Shown piece by piece: positions 33,305 to 40,882 of a DNA stretch of 59,071 nucleotides. The translations under genes were made by a program, and so were the position numbers. Source of the stretch: a virus. Position 1 is the first letter of the stretch, and each line of letters begins with the position of its first letter. The notes under the pieces are model-generated. The model searched no databases and was not told where the DNA came from. It saw only the letters and a program-made list of their open reading frames with translations. Location of the stretch: positions 1 to 59,071 of the IMG/VR virus record IMGVR_UViG_3300049053_000020; one strand, 5' to 3'.

Positions 33305-34067
33305 TGGGTACCTCCTTTCTTTTCGGCGGGTCAGGTAGTTTGCGCCAGTGGGTTACATTCTCGCCATTGGTTAAGGTGCTGTCGGAGAAACGACGTTCAT
33401 TAGCATTGTAGGCGCAATTCCACTGAAAGTAACTGAAGCCCAAATCCGTTAACTCTTGTATATAACACCAGTACCGACCCGATTCGGTTGGCAATTGGTC
33501 ATCAACGCTTATCCAGTCGTCTATTTCTCCGCTTTCTGGGGTGGCTGCTGAAATAAATTTTGGAAAGCCATCCACTAACTTATCAATAGTTATCTCCCAA
33601 TCATCACCTCCTGGTAACGCATCAGAAAATAAACACAATAGCTGTTTGGCCTCATGCGCCCATTTATAAATCGCTGGCTGAGAGATTTCCCCTCTCGCTG
33701 CTTCTGCTGGGGGCTGATAGACATGTTCCGTATAATGTACGTCGTGGATTTCCTCCTGATAGGTACGGTCTATTAATTTGCAGGGAGCGCCGCACTCAGG
33801 GCATTTGCCTACCTCTTCCTTCACCTTCTTCAGATCATCTTCTTTAGTTGTCTCTGCTTCTTGCATTACATTGAGAAGGTCGGGCGTGAATTGTTCCCCG
33901 CTAATTTTTAATAAGGGCATGTACCCAGGGTGAAACTCATCGAGTATACTTACTTTGTGTGACCCACCAGGTTCACCGGTACTACACTTAGGACATCCAT
34001 TTACATACTCACTGTATTGTGCATTGCATTCGGGGTTATGGCATTGCCAGATTGTTTTCTTTTCCAT
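33297..34067 (-). CDS. Double zinc-ribbon protein with DUF551-like C-terminus
   Basis: 256 residues. The first zinc ribbon is WQCHNPECN...CPKCS (residues 8-27), the second CPECGAPC (about 89-96). The last 75 residues resemble DUF551: DDWISVDDQLPTESGRYWCYI ... VTHWRKLPDPP. DUF551 is a common phage accessory domain of unknown function. The fusion with zinc ribbons suggests nucleic-acid or protein binding. Confidence 0.6.
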   Translation of the reverse strand: MEKKTIWQCHNPECNAQYSEYVNGCPKCSTGEPGGSHKVSILDEFHPGYMPLLKISGEQFTPDLLNVMQEAETTKEDDLKKVKEEVGKCPECGAPCKLIDRTYQEEIHDVHYTEHVYQPPAEAARGEISQPAIYKWAHEAKQLLCLFSDALPGGDDWEITIDKLVDGFPKFISAATPESGEIDDWISVDDQLPTESGRYWCYIQELTDLGFSYFQWNCAYNANERRFSDSTLTNGENVTHWRKLPDPPKRKEVPNG

Positions 34068-34088
34068 TTATTTATTGTTGTGGGTTAG

Positions 34089-34475
34089 TTACTGATTGAA
34101 TGAAAGGCCGCAGGATCTGCAATTTGCCCATATATGCCCATTTAGGTTTGCGACAACATAGTTTAAATCACCCCCGGACCGGCACTTTATTTGACCTGCC
34201 TTTATTTTTGTTTTCTCTACATACTCTTTAATATCTGCAATAGCCCGGATTGCTTTTAACCCAGAATCCTCTATTGATTTTAATTCCTCAGTGATCTGTT
34301 CTTCTGTCGGGAATTGGGCAGTTGCACACTTGCCACCCTGCTTTAGGCACGGGAACTTGTATGGTTTATCAACTCGAACATCCGCATAGTTGATTCCTGC
34401 CTTGCATGCTTCATTCATCACTCCATTAAAGTGAATGCACTTGCAAGCTATTTGTTCGTGTAGTGTTTTACTCAT
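34089..34475 (-). CDS. Cysteine-rich small protein
   Basis: 128 residues with an N-terminal Cys/His cluster (CKCIHFNG, CKAG, CLKQGGKC) and a C-terminal pair-like site (IKCRSGG, NCRSCG). Likely binds zinc. Middle part helical. Function not recognised; one of several small zinc-site proteins in this segment. Confidence 0.5.
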   Translation of the reverse strand: MSKTLHEQIACKCIHFNGVMNEACKAGINYADVRVDKPYKFPCLKQGGKCATAQFPTEEQITEELKSIEDSGLKAIRAIADIKEYVEKTKIKAGQIKCRSGGDLNYVVANLNGHIWANCRSCGLSFNQ

Positions 34476-34481
34476 TATCCA

Positions 34482-35048
34482 TCATTTAACGGTTAGTGTT
34501 TGAAGATATGCTTCGTAGTCGGCGGCGGTTGCGGGAACTACGTTCTTACAATTCATTCGAGTAAGGCCACGTATTTCAAAATGTTTATCACGAAGCAACA
34601 CGTAGGGTTCGCCCATATTATCAAACATAGGGTCATCAAACATGCCAGAGCCTTCTACCTTAACAATAGAATTTTGGATAATAGAACACCCTACGCCTGT
34701 AATTTTCACATACTGCGGCATATTTTCAATTGACAATTCCTGCCACCACTCCTTTCCTTCCCTGTTCAGGGCTTCGTTGGCGGTGGCCCGCGCAGCGCTG
34801 ATCCAGAAGTCTAAATCGTTTCTTGTTACAGGCACTGGCGCATCTTTTATAGTACTCAACGCCTTCTCGTACCTGTCGCAGCGGGATTGGAGGGCAGCGA
34901 TCATGCCTTCTGCATATCGCTTAGCTATCTCCGTTATATCACGCGGCACAATGTTCACATTGAGCGCCATACTAGCAAAAGACTTATACCCTTCCTCTTT
35001 CGCGTATGCTTCCCTGATTTGCTTTATTAGATCAATATTGTGTTCCAT
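34482..35048 (-). CDS. Hypothetical accessory protein
   Basis: 188 residues. Helical N-terminal half with DLDFWISAARATANEALNREGK (about 78-100), and a beta-rich C-terminal half (YVKITGVGCSIIQNSIVKVEGS, PYVLLRDKHFEIRGL). The helix WISAARAT...AL is echoed in the protein at 35914-36189, so the two share a domain. Unknown function. Confidence 0.5.
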   Translation of the reverse strand: MEHNIDLIKQIREAYAKEEGYKSFASMALNVNIVPRDITEIAKRYAEGMIAALQSRCDRYEKALSTIKDAPVPVTRNDLDFWISAARATANEALNREGKEWWQELSIENMPQYVKITGVGCSIIQNSIVKVEGSGMFDDPMFDNMGEPYVLLRDKHFEIRGLTRMNCKNVVPATAADYEAYLQTLTVK

Positions 35049-35341
35049 TAAAGAATGATGTTTAGCAATGAAAGAATTTTGAAATAGTCTTCTTTGGTCA
35101 AGGCCGGATTAATCGTCGTAAACTCACGCTCAGGCGTTTTATTACACCAATGGAGTTGGCAAATACTGAATTCACCATACAAGCCAATAGCGCAAATCAT
35201 ATCAGAGTTCTTTGAGTGAGCAAACGATTCGTATAGCGGGAACTCTTTTTTAAGTACCCATCCTTGCGACAAAAGGAACTCTCTGTTTATTTGCACTTGC
35301 TCTTGTGTAGCGATTGCGCATGGAGTTGTTGGCTGCTTCAT
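35048..35341 (-). CDS. Small hypothetical protein
   Basis: 97 residues, alpha/beta, with three cysteines and no zinc pattern. LLSQGWVLKKEFPLYESFAHS and TTINPALTKEDYFKILSLLN are its clearest parts. It overlaps both neighbours by 1-4 bases. Not recognised. Confidence 0.5.
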   Translation of the reverse strand: MKQPTTPCAIATQEQVQINREFLLSQGWVLKKEFPLYESFAHSKNSDMICAIGLYGEFSICQLHWCNKTPEREFTTINPALTKEDYFKILSLLNIIL

Positions 35342-35730
35342 TTTAGGAACGTTTTTATTTCGTCATAAATAAACCGGTCAGGTAGCAATCCTGCCTCGTG
35401 CCGGGAAATGAATTTTTCGAGAAGGGCGCGGCCTTTATTATGCTTAATATTGTACATTTCAATAAGCAGGTCTTTATCTTCATTCTCCTGCCTTAACACT
35501 TTCATATTTTCATCCGCTACCTTACTGTGATTCTTTAGCTGGTTGGTCAGGCTTTCGATCTCCTGCTGTGCCTGGTGGAGCTTGGTGGCGTATTCGGTGG
35601 CACCGGAAATTTCACCACTATAATATCCCCGATAAAATGAAGTGTTGCCGTTTCTAATTAACCTTAACTTTGCGTTGTTCTCTATTTCTTTCACCGCCTC
35701 AGCCGGTAATTGTTGTGTGTTATTACTCAC
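35338..35730 (-). CDS. Coiled-coil accessory protein
   Basis: 130 residues. A central coiled coil (YATKLHQAQQEIESLTNQLK through LLIEMYN) follows a segment with YRGYYSGEISGATEYA. Such proteins recur in accessory regions of Bacteroidota phages. Unknown role. Confidence 0.5.
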   Translation of the reverse strand: MSNNTQQLPAEAVKEIENNAKLRLIRNGNTSFYRGYYSGEISGATEYATKLHQAQQEIESLTNQLKNHSKVADENMKVLRQENEDKDLLIEMYNIKHNKGRALLEKFISRHEAGLLPDRFIYDEIKTFLK

Positions 35731-35924
35731 TTTGATTTGTTTAATGTTTTCAAAATATTATCAACTTCTTCGTCACTCAACAACCCTGTATGATCATACC
35801 CCTTTTCTATAGCATATTCCAAAACTGCTTTCACCTCAGCCTTGCTCATTGGCTTATCATTGTGCACAAAGGCCTTATATGATTTATTTATCTGCGCTAA
35901 TGCGCCTTTGCAATCAGCGTTCAT
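35727..35924 (-). CDS. Small helical protein
   Basis: 65 residues, all helical and charged (LLSDEEVDNILKTLNKSK at the end). ATGA overlap with the next gene. Not recognised. Confidence 0.48.
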   Translation of the reverse strand: MNADCKGALAQINKSYKAFVHNDKPMSKAEVKAVLEYAIEKGYDHTGLLSDEEVDNILKTLNKSK

Positions 35925-36189
35925 TACTTACCTCCTTGTATTTGGCGAGGGCGTCAACCACGGTGGCTCTTGCGGCTATCACCCATGATTCTCTTTCACT
36001 GTCATTGGTTGGCATGGGAGCTTTAGATATTATTACGAACGCATCCACTAACCCCTGCGCCCTTCCCACCTCATGTAACGCACCTTCCAGATAATCTTTG
36101 TTTACATCGTCATGGCCGTATTGGTTCTCTGACCAGCTAATCGCATCAGTCTTTATGCGGTCAATCGTTTCCTGACTTATTTTGATCAT
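35914..36189 (-). CDS. Hypothetical protein sharing a motif with 34482-35048
   Basis: 91 residues. It contains ESWVIAARATVVDALAKYKE, matching FWISAARATANEALNREGKE of the protein at 34482-35048. The N-terminus (ISQETIDRIKTDAISWSENQYG) is helical. Probably a short paralogue or a shared small domain. Unknown function. Confidence 0.5.
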   Translation of the reverse strand: MIKISQETIDRIKTDAISWSENQYGHDDVNKDYLEGALHEVGRAQGLVDAFVIISKAPMPTNDSERESWVIAARATVVDALAKYKEVSNER

Positions 36190-36200
36190 TTGATTGTTGT

Positions 36201-36377
36201 TTATAACCTGGTATTCAATTTAGATTCCTTGCCGCACCTGTCGCAGTACATCTTTGAATAGTGCTTAAAACCAGTATAAGACCTCAATTCTGTATCGGTT
36301 GGCGGTATATTCTTAGCAGCCTTACTTGTCCATTTGTGGCCGGTGATAAAGCAGGCCAGAAGTTTAATGAGTTTCAT
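36201..36377 (-). CDS. Small zinc-site protein
   Basis: 58 residues. The ATG at 36377 is chosen because AAAGGAGG lies just upstream, one of the best ribosome sites in the window. MKLIKLLACFITGHKW looks hydrophobic, followed by YCDRCGKESK, a single CxxC. Likely half a zinc ribbon. Overlaps the gene upstream by 14 bases. Confidence 0.5.
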   Translation of the reverse strand: MKLIKLLACFITGHKWTSKAAKNIPPTDTELRSYTGFKHYSKMYCDRCGKESKLNTRL

Positions 36378-36588
36378 TGTTGGCCTCCTTTTGTTGTATC
36401 TCTTCAATAATAACTACCAGTAGCAATAGTATAATTGCGCCTACAAATAATCCACAAGCGGCAAGGAAAAACATTACAGGAACCGGATATGCATATTTAC
36501 CCTGAAAGGCGGCGGAAATTAACAATATGCCTAAAATACCCGCAAGTGCAGCCATTATAAACCCTATAAATTTGATGCGATTTAACAT
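36364..36588 (-). CDS. Two-helix membrane protein
   Basis: 74 residues. Helices at about 5-25 and 38-61, then an acidic/polar tail (EEIQQKEANNETH). One-base overlap with the upstream gene. Unknown; may act at the host membrane in early infection. Confidence 0.52.
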   Translation of the reverse strand: MLNRIKFIGFIMAALAGILGILLISAAFQGKYAYPVPVMFFLAACGLFVGAIILLLLVVIIEEIQQKEANNETH

Positions 36589-36866
36589 TATAAGTATGAT
36601 TGTAACGGTGAGCCTGGTTTTGTGTGGTCGAAGTAAGCCGCGATCGGGCCGTTAGATTCAGGAATAAACTTAGAACAGAATATCGCAGCGGCAATCTTTA
36701 TACTCTTCACCGCTCCTGACTTCCGGGTGTAAGTCTCAGAACTGCGAGCTATGATGCGACCGTTGCGGGCGACGATGTGCCAAAAGTATTCTGGTTTACC
36801 AGTTAGAATATTTTTCCATTTTGTGGGGAGTAGGTGTATGCCCGGTTTGTTTTTAATCTTGCTCAT
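36588..36866 (-). CDS. DUF1508/YegP-like protein
   Basis: 92 residues from the ATG at 36866. FWHIVARNGRIIARSSETYTRKSGAVKSIKIAA is the DUF1508 (YegP/UPF0339) signature, a small fold often found as tandem repeats; here there is one copy. Function of the family is unclear, it is common in phages and plasmids. Confidence 0.68.
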   Translation of the reverse strand: MSKIKNKPGIHLLPTKWKNILTGKPEYFWHIVARNGRIIARSSETYTRKSGAVKSIKIAAAIFCSKFIPESNGPIAAYFDHTKPGSPLQSYL

Positions 36867-37158
36867 TGGTTGTTCGTTTTGGGTATTCAAATGTTAATGT
36901 TTTATCTTTTCGATTATCGCCGAAGATTAAGCGCAGATAGAACATTGGATTTAGGAACCTGAAGTAGTACAACACCCTCTCAATCTTTTCCACCTTCTTT
37001 GTCATTGCAACGCAGCTATCGTACTCTTCTTGAGTTAAAAGGTTATTACCACAATGCGGGCATGGCTTGCCGATACAAGCAGGGTAATCTTCGAACGGGA
37101 TAGCATCGTTTCGCCAGTCGCAATTATCGCACTTAAGGCCAGATATTTTAATGGGCAT
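36853..37158 (-). CDS. Zinc-ribbon protein
   Basis: 101 residues. CDNC at residues 10-13 and CPHC at about 33-36 form a zinc ribbon around DWRNDAIPFEDYPACIGK. The C-terminal half is basic and aromatic (VLYYFRFLNPMFYLRLIFG), possibly membrane-near. Function unknown. Confidence 0.55.
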   Translation of the reverse strand: MPIKISGLKCDNCDWRNDAIPFEDYPACIGKPCPHCGNNLLTQEEYDSCVAMTKKVEKIERVLYYFRFLNPMFYLRLIFGDNRKDKTLTFEYPKRTTNEQD

Positions 37159-37159
37159 C

Positions 37160-37522
37160 TTATCCTTTTTTAATGATTAACCAATTATTATTCACATCAC
37201 ACCCTTTCACCGTCAACAACGACCGCAATGAATCAAACGGACTCATGAGCGGCAGGTCGTGGTGAAAGTTGTCTTCGTTGTAGTCCTTAAATCCGTCGCC
37301 GTCACTTTCCACAATCTCAGCGGCCTGAGTATAGCTTGCGTCTTTAAGGGTACAGATGATTTGCCATGTGCCGGGTGGGAGGTCATCAACTCTGTATGCA
37401 TTTACTCCATCTATCTTATGAACGAACTCAATTGTATCATTCAATCCGTAGTTACATACTTCAAATTGTTCGGCCCCCTCCGGCACCTCGATGGCCCAAT
37501 AATTATCTCGTAATTCTATCAT
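37160..37522 (-). CDS. Hypothetical protein
   Basis: 120 residues, beta-rich N-terminal part (IEFVHKIDGVNAYRVDDLPPGTWQIICTL) and acidic middle. LPPGTWQIICTLKDAS suggests a small beta-sandwich. Not recognised; ATGA overlap with the upstream gene. Confidence 0.5.
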   Translation of the reverse strand: MIELRDNYWAIEVPEGAEQFEVCNYGLNDTIEFVHKIDGVNAYRVDDLPPGTWQIICTLKDASYTQAAEIVESDGDGFKDYNEDNFHHDLPLMSPFDSLRSLLTVKGCDVNNNWLIIKKG

Positions 37523-37920
37523 AAGTCAAGGAGTTTAATTGATCCCATCCGGCTCTTTAACAACCAACCAAGTATTGCGTAATAGTTAGTAGGTAATTGC
37601 TCCATGATGCCACCGGTATTATTTACAATAACAGTTTCACCTTTTTTTTGGTAATCCAGGCAAATACAGCAATACTGGTTCGCGAAATCGCGGCTCGCTT
37701 CTTCGGTCTGCTCAAAGCCAGCTTTCAATAACAGGTTCAGTATTTTTTTATATCTATCACTTTGAAGTATTATTCTCACACAGTCTTTACAGGTTACGGC
37801 ATCTTCTTCATTGGTCAGGTCATCGGACTGCTTGCCGCAAATTGGGTCACCCCAGTATTCGCAATTGTCGCCCTCATGCGGAGCTTCATAGCTTGCGTAG
37901 TGTGTTTTACCTTTACTCAC
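37519..37920 (-). CDS. Cysteine-containing accessory protein
   Basis: 133 residues. THYASYEAPHEGDNCEYWGDPICG and VTCKDCVR at the start look like a zinc site seen in Bacteroidota phage proteins; the rest is alpha/beta (YYAILGWLLKSR). Role unknown. Confidence 0.5.
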   Translation of the reverse strand: MSKGKTHYASYEAPHEGDNCEYWGDPICGKQSDDLTNEEDAVTCKDCVRIILQSDRYKKILNLLLKAGFEQTEEASRDFANQYCCICLDYQKKGETVIVNNTGGIMEQLPTNYYAILGWLLKSRMGSIKLLDL

Positions 37921-38242
37921 GGCCCACCTCCTTCCTTATACACCTCCACACGTCATATGGCGGCTTTATTTCGACGAACTTCTTACGACGGTATACAAGA
38001 TGCCTACCCGTACAGACATCATTCACAACAATGCAGTAACCCTCTATGCTATGTCCGAATGATGGGGGACGGTGGGAGACTAATAGGTGAGAACATAGGG
38101 TGTCGGGGCGGGCGGCTACTATACATTGGGAGCACTTACATGCAAGCCCAAACTCATGCAGGTAAATACCGTTATTATCAGCCGTCTGACTATACCCATC
38201 TAAGCTACCCTGGCAGAGCAGGAAGAGGAGGAGGCGTTTCAT
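37913..38242 (-). CDS. Small exported cysteine-rich protein
   Basis: 109 residues. MKRLLLFLLCQGSLDGYSQ is a likely Sec signal peptide, then about seven cysteines (CKCSQC, LCSH, YCIV, VCTG, RCIR), which could form disulfides in the periplasm. Unusual within a block of cytoplasmic early genes. Function unknown. Confidence 0.5.
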   Translation of the reverse strand: MKRLLLFLLCQGSLDGYSQTADNNGIYLHEFGLACKCSQCIVAARPDTLCSHLLVSHRPPSFGHSIEGYCIVVNDVCTGRHLVYRRKKFVEIKPPYDVWRCIRKEVGRE

Positions 38243-38703
38243 TGTGTTATAGTTTTAGCGTCTAAGGCGAGGCCGTTATCGATAAGGTTGAATAAGTCGA
38301 AATGTTGGCGAAGGAGGTAGTGGACGGCTTGGTGCTCATTTACTATATTCCTGCAACCAGGTTCTTTCTCATCGAAATAGTGCCGATACCATGCGCAACC
38401 ATCTGATCCAATAACTAATTGCTCACAGTCTTCATTGTCATTGAAGTGACAAAAGAAGTAATGCCAGTTACTTGCTACACCTTGCGTTTTAATCACCTTT
38501 TTGGCGCCACTATAGATAAGGGCCAGATGGGCAGCTTCTTCTTCGGTCAGATCGGTCGTTCGCCTCAAGTGCAACCGTACATCCATGCCCCTCTTAACCA
38601 TATCAATAACATCAGGCAGTGTTTTCGCATTCAGGTTGCCTTGGCTGTTATTAGTCCAGTAGTCGCAGCCGAGGTAGTAAGGGAGATAGTCTATTAGGTT
38701 CAT
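38239..38703 (-). CDS. Hypothetical protein
   Basis: 154 residues, alpha/beta. MNLIDYLPYYLGCDYWTNNS and GVASNWHYFFCHFNDNEDC, LVIGSDGCAWYRHYF are its clear parts. Overlaps neighbours by 4 bases on both sides (ATGA). Similar proteins appear in Bacteroidota phages, but no function is known to me. Confidence 0.52.
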   Translation of the reverse strand: MNLIDYLPYYLGCDYWTNNSQGNLNAKTLPDVIDMVKRGMDVRLHLRRTTDLTEEEAAHLALIYSGAKKVIKTQGVASNWHYFFCHFNDNEDCEQLVIGSDGCAWYRHYFDEKEPGCRNIVNEHQAVHYLLRQHFDLFNLIDNGLALDAKTITQ

Positions 38704-39509
38704 GCGTTCACTTTTGAGGTGAGGGGTAAGGGTTTACCAGAAGTGCTTAATACTTTGAAGGAGTTGGCCCACACCCAATCGTGCCACGTTTCCGCGCCAT
38801 TGATTTTATACCACAGGCTCTTAAATGCTTCTACGGGGTTCGTGTACCAGTCTTGCCATGCCCAACCGATATTACCGGTGCCAGGCAAGCCGTCAAGGTC
38901 AGGAATGCCATATTTCCATGTACCGCCATTGTCCTTGGTTATACAGGCCATGCCTTCAGCAATTGCATCTTCTCGGTCAATTTCACTTGCCTTTTGAACG
39001 AGTGTATATTCTTTTTCCAACCATATCCTCGCAGCATGGTGTGGCATGAAGATAGCCGGACGTTTATACCATCCTACCTTTTTAGCTGATCGCTTTTCAA
39101 CTGTACTTGCTGGAGGATTTGTTTCGTAGTGATATAGACCCTTCTGATCTTCAGGTGTGAAATCTTTAAATGACCATCCAGGTTTGCCTGTTTCGGTTAC
39201 TCCTTCCTGAATCCAGTAGCCCCATGCATAATGGGTTTCTTTTACCCATAAATGATCACCACCTTGCCCGTATGGGCATTTTAACGGGCCGGATAAGTCG
39301 ATGTACTTTTTCCCTTTGTACCCCCGATGATAGAACCACGGCCACCAACCACCGCCCTGTGGCTTTTCTAACTGACAGGGTTCATAATCCCAATTATGCC
39401 AATCCGGAACCCTCGGCCATTTAACCAAACGCCTTGTTTGCGTTTTCCTCCCTTCCAGTATAGCCTTTACCATAGGAGTAGAAAACAATATTGGTATCTC
39501 TTTTATCAT
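38700..39509 (-). CDS. ASCH/PUA-like domain protein
   Basis: 269 residues. PILFSTPMVKAILEGRKTQTRR is the well-known start of a phage protein family with an ASCH (PUA-like) fold, followed by LWVKETHYAW and the FMPHHAARIWLE strand. ASCH domains bind RNA or modified bases. The role in phages is not established. Confidence 0.68.
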   Translation of the reverse strand: MIKEIPILFSTPMVKAILEGRKTQTRRLVKWPRVPDWHNWDYEPCQLEKPQGGGWWPWFYHRGYKGKKYIDLSGPLKCPYGQGGDHLWVKETHYAWGYWIQEGVTETGKPGWSFKDFTPEDQKGLYHYETNPPASTVEKRSAKKVGWYKRPAIFMPHHAARIWLEKEYTLVQKASEIDREDAIAEGMACITKDNGGTWKYGIPDLDGLPGTGNIGWAWQDWYTNPVEAFKSLWYKINGAETWHDWVWANSFKVLSTSGKPLPLTSKVNA

Positions 39510-39511
39510 AC

Positions 39512-39647
39512 TTAGTCTTTTAAATATTTCTCAATCGTCGCCTCATACCCACTGCTATACTCCCCTTTCGGTCGCTCAATTGCCGGTGTCTCAGGCGGTG
39601 AATATCGAATGATCTCTTTCGGCGGGGGCGTATGGGCTTATTGGCAT
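39512..39647 (-). pseudogene. Small frame-broken gene
   Basis: From the ATG at 39647 the frame reads MPISPYAPA and stops soon after, while the other frame reads PPKEIIRYSPPETPAIERPK and on to EATIEKYLKD and TAA just before the next gene. Removing one base from the C/G run at 39624-39628 joins them into a 44-residue protein. Either a sequencing error at a homopolymer, a real frameshift, or a decayed gene. The remaining bases to 39704 hold nothing I recognise. Confidence 0.4.
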
Positions 39648-39704
39648 CTTCTATCCCTCCCACTCCACGACCGCCGATTAGGAGCCGGGGAGTTGATTTT
39701 GTTG

Positions 39705-39983
39705 TTACAATCCAATTACTTTTAGTATTTCTTCCAATGTTTCACACTTGCTTACCTGGCCGCGCCACTCATTAAAAAAATCCTCCTCGTCCGGCGTTAG
39801 CTTCTTTTTACTTTCAGGTTTTGATTCATCCTTTAACTCTATTAGAAAATTCCTACCTCTAATACCCAGTAGCAAATCCGGACAGCCTTTACCGATAGTA
39901 TGCAAGTGCTGGACTGAAATGTTCAGCCGTCGCAACTGTTCTACTATTCGTTTCTGGTTATCATCTACTCGTTTGGCGCGCAT
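39705..39983 (-). CDS. VRR-NUC-type nuclease
   Basis: 92 residues. IGKGCPDLLLGIRGRNFLIELKDESK holds the PD...(D/E)xK core (Asp36 and the ELK motif), typical of stand-alone VRR-NUC proteins of phages. LTPDEEDFFNEWRGQV is the usual ending. It probably resolves or cuts branched DNA during replication or recombination. Confidence 0.75.
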   Translation of the reverse strand: MRAKRVDDNQKRIVEQLRRLNISVQHLHTIGKGCPDLLLGIRGRNFLIELKDESKPESKKKLTPDEEDFFNEWRGQVSKCETLEEILKVIGL

Positions 39984-39993
39984 AGGTTACTGA

Positions 39994-40638
39994 TTAAAAT
40001 CTGAAGGATCTAGCTCTTTTATAAGCCTCCTCAATTTTATCGATATACACCTTAACATCTTCCTGTTCAATTAACAGCTCACCTTTATGAGGCGTGGATG
40101 GTGCAATTAGGCCTCCTTCAATTGGGTTACCACTCCCTGATGGTGTGTTATAATCACAAGGGAAGCACTGGAATACAAATTCATTCCGGAGCCCCGACGT
40201 TGCTCTTGATACATTAAATGCTGCACACCTCGGGCACATCACAAATCTTTGTCTCAAGTGGAACCATCCACCATTCCATTCTTTCAAAGACTCAATGCTA
40301 GGCTGAAAAATATCATATGGATCACCAGAAAAAACGTCGAACTCTGTATCGAAATCATCTGGGCATTTCGCATGGTGATCCAATCGAAGCTGCTGCAGCT
40401 TTCCATCCCCAGCATCATCAAGAGGTTTAATTTCTACCCACCACGTTTGCTTATTTATAGTAGTGATTTTAAAGTCTGGCAAATAATAATCTCCATTAGT
40501 AAGTTGAAAACCCTCAACCTCATATTGCCATTGAAGCCCTATCGCATCAAAAAAAACCGCCCACCTTGCTTCCAATCTACTTCGGAATTTATATCCCTTG
40601 TATTCGGTTTCTATTGGTTTAAGAAAATCATTACTCAT
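39994..40638 (-). CDS. PD-(D/E)XK nuclease-like protein with zinc site
   Basis: 214 residues. YKGYKFRSRLEARWAVFFDAIGLQWQYEVEGF and YYLPDFKI...WWVEIKP is the signature of a phage nuclease-like family: E of SRLEARWA, D of LPDF, and ExK in VEIKP. A zinc-like segment CPRC...CFPC follows (about 135-160). Likely acts on phage or host DNA; exact role unknown. Confidence 0.68.
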   Translation of the reverse strand: MSNDFLKPIETEYKGYKFRSRLEARWAVFFDAIGLQWQYEVEGFQLTNGDYYLPDFKITTINKQTWWVEIKPLDDAGDGKLQQLRLDHHAKCPDDFDTEFDVFSGDPYDIFQPSIESLKEWNGGWFHLRQRFVMCPRCAAFNVSRATSGLRNEFVFQCFPCDYNTPSGSGNPIEGGLIAPSTPHKGELLIEQEDVKVYIDKIEEAYKRARSFRF

Positions 40639-40648
40639 ATCGAATTAA

Positions 40649-40882
40649 TTAAAACGCTTCAGTGTGTACGAAAAAATGTTTTGCATATTCGGGATCACCG
40701 GCACTTCTCGCCTTTTCACGCGACCTCTCGCACGTTTTGCAGACGTTCATGTATCCATCTTTTATCTTGTTGTTTTTCCGAAAACCTGCAATTGGCTTTT
40801 CCTCCTTACACTTTGTGCATGCCTTCTTAGTTGGTGCCTGAAAATTATTGCCGGTTGATAATGGCGCAAGTTTGATTTTCAT
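40649..40882 (-). CDS. Small zinc-finger protein
   Basis: 77 residues. CTKC (residues 22-25) and CKTC (48-51) around KPIAGFRKNNKIKDGYMNV form a zinc site like those before some HNH nucleases, but no HNH follows. ATGA overlap with the DnaC-like gene. Probably nucleic-acid binding. Confidence 0.55.
   Translation of the reverse strand: MKIKLAPLSTGNNFQAPTKKACTKCKEEKPIAGFRKNNKIKDGYMNVCKTCERSREKARSAGDPEYAKHFFVHTEAF

Noticed and set aside
37762-38265. 167-codon plus-strand frame
   Set aside because: Antisense to two minus-strand genes with proper overlaps; no protein-like motif.
40249-40830. 193-codon plus-strand frame
   Set aside because: Antisense to the PD-(D/E)XK-like gene and the zinc-finger gene, both with clear motifs.
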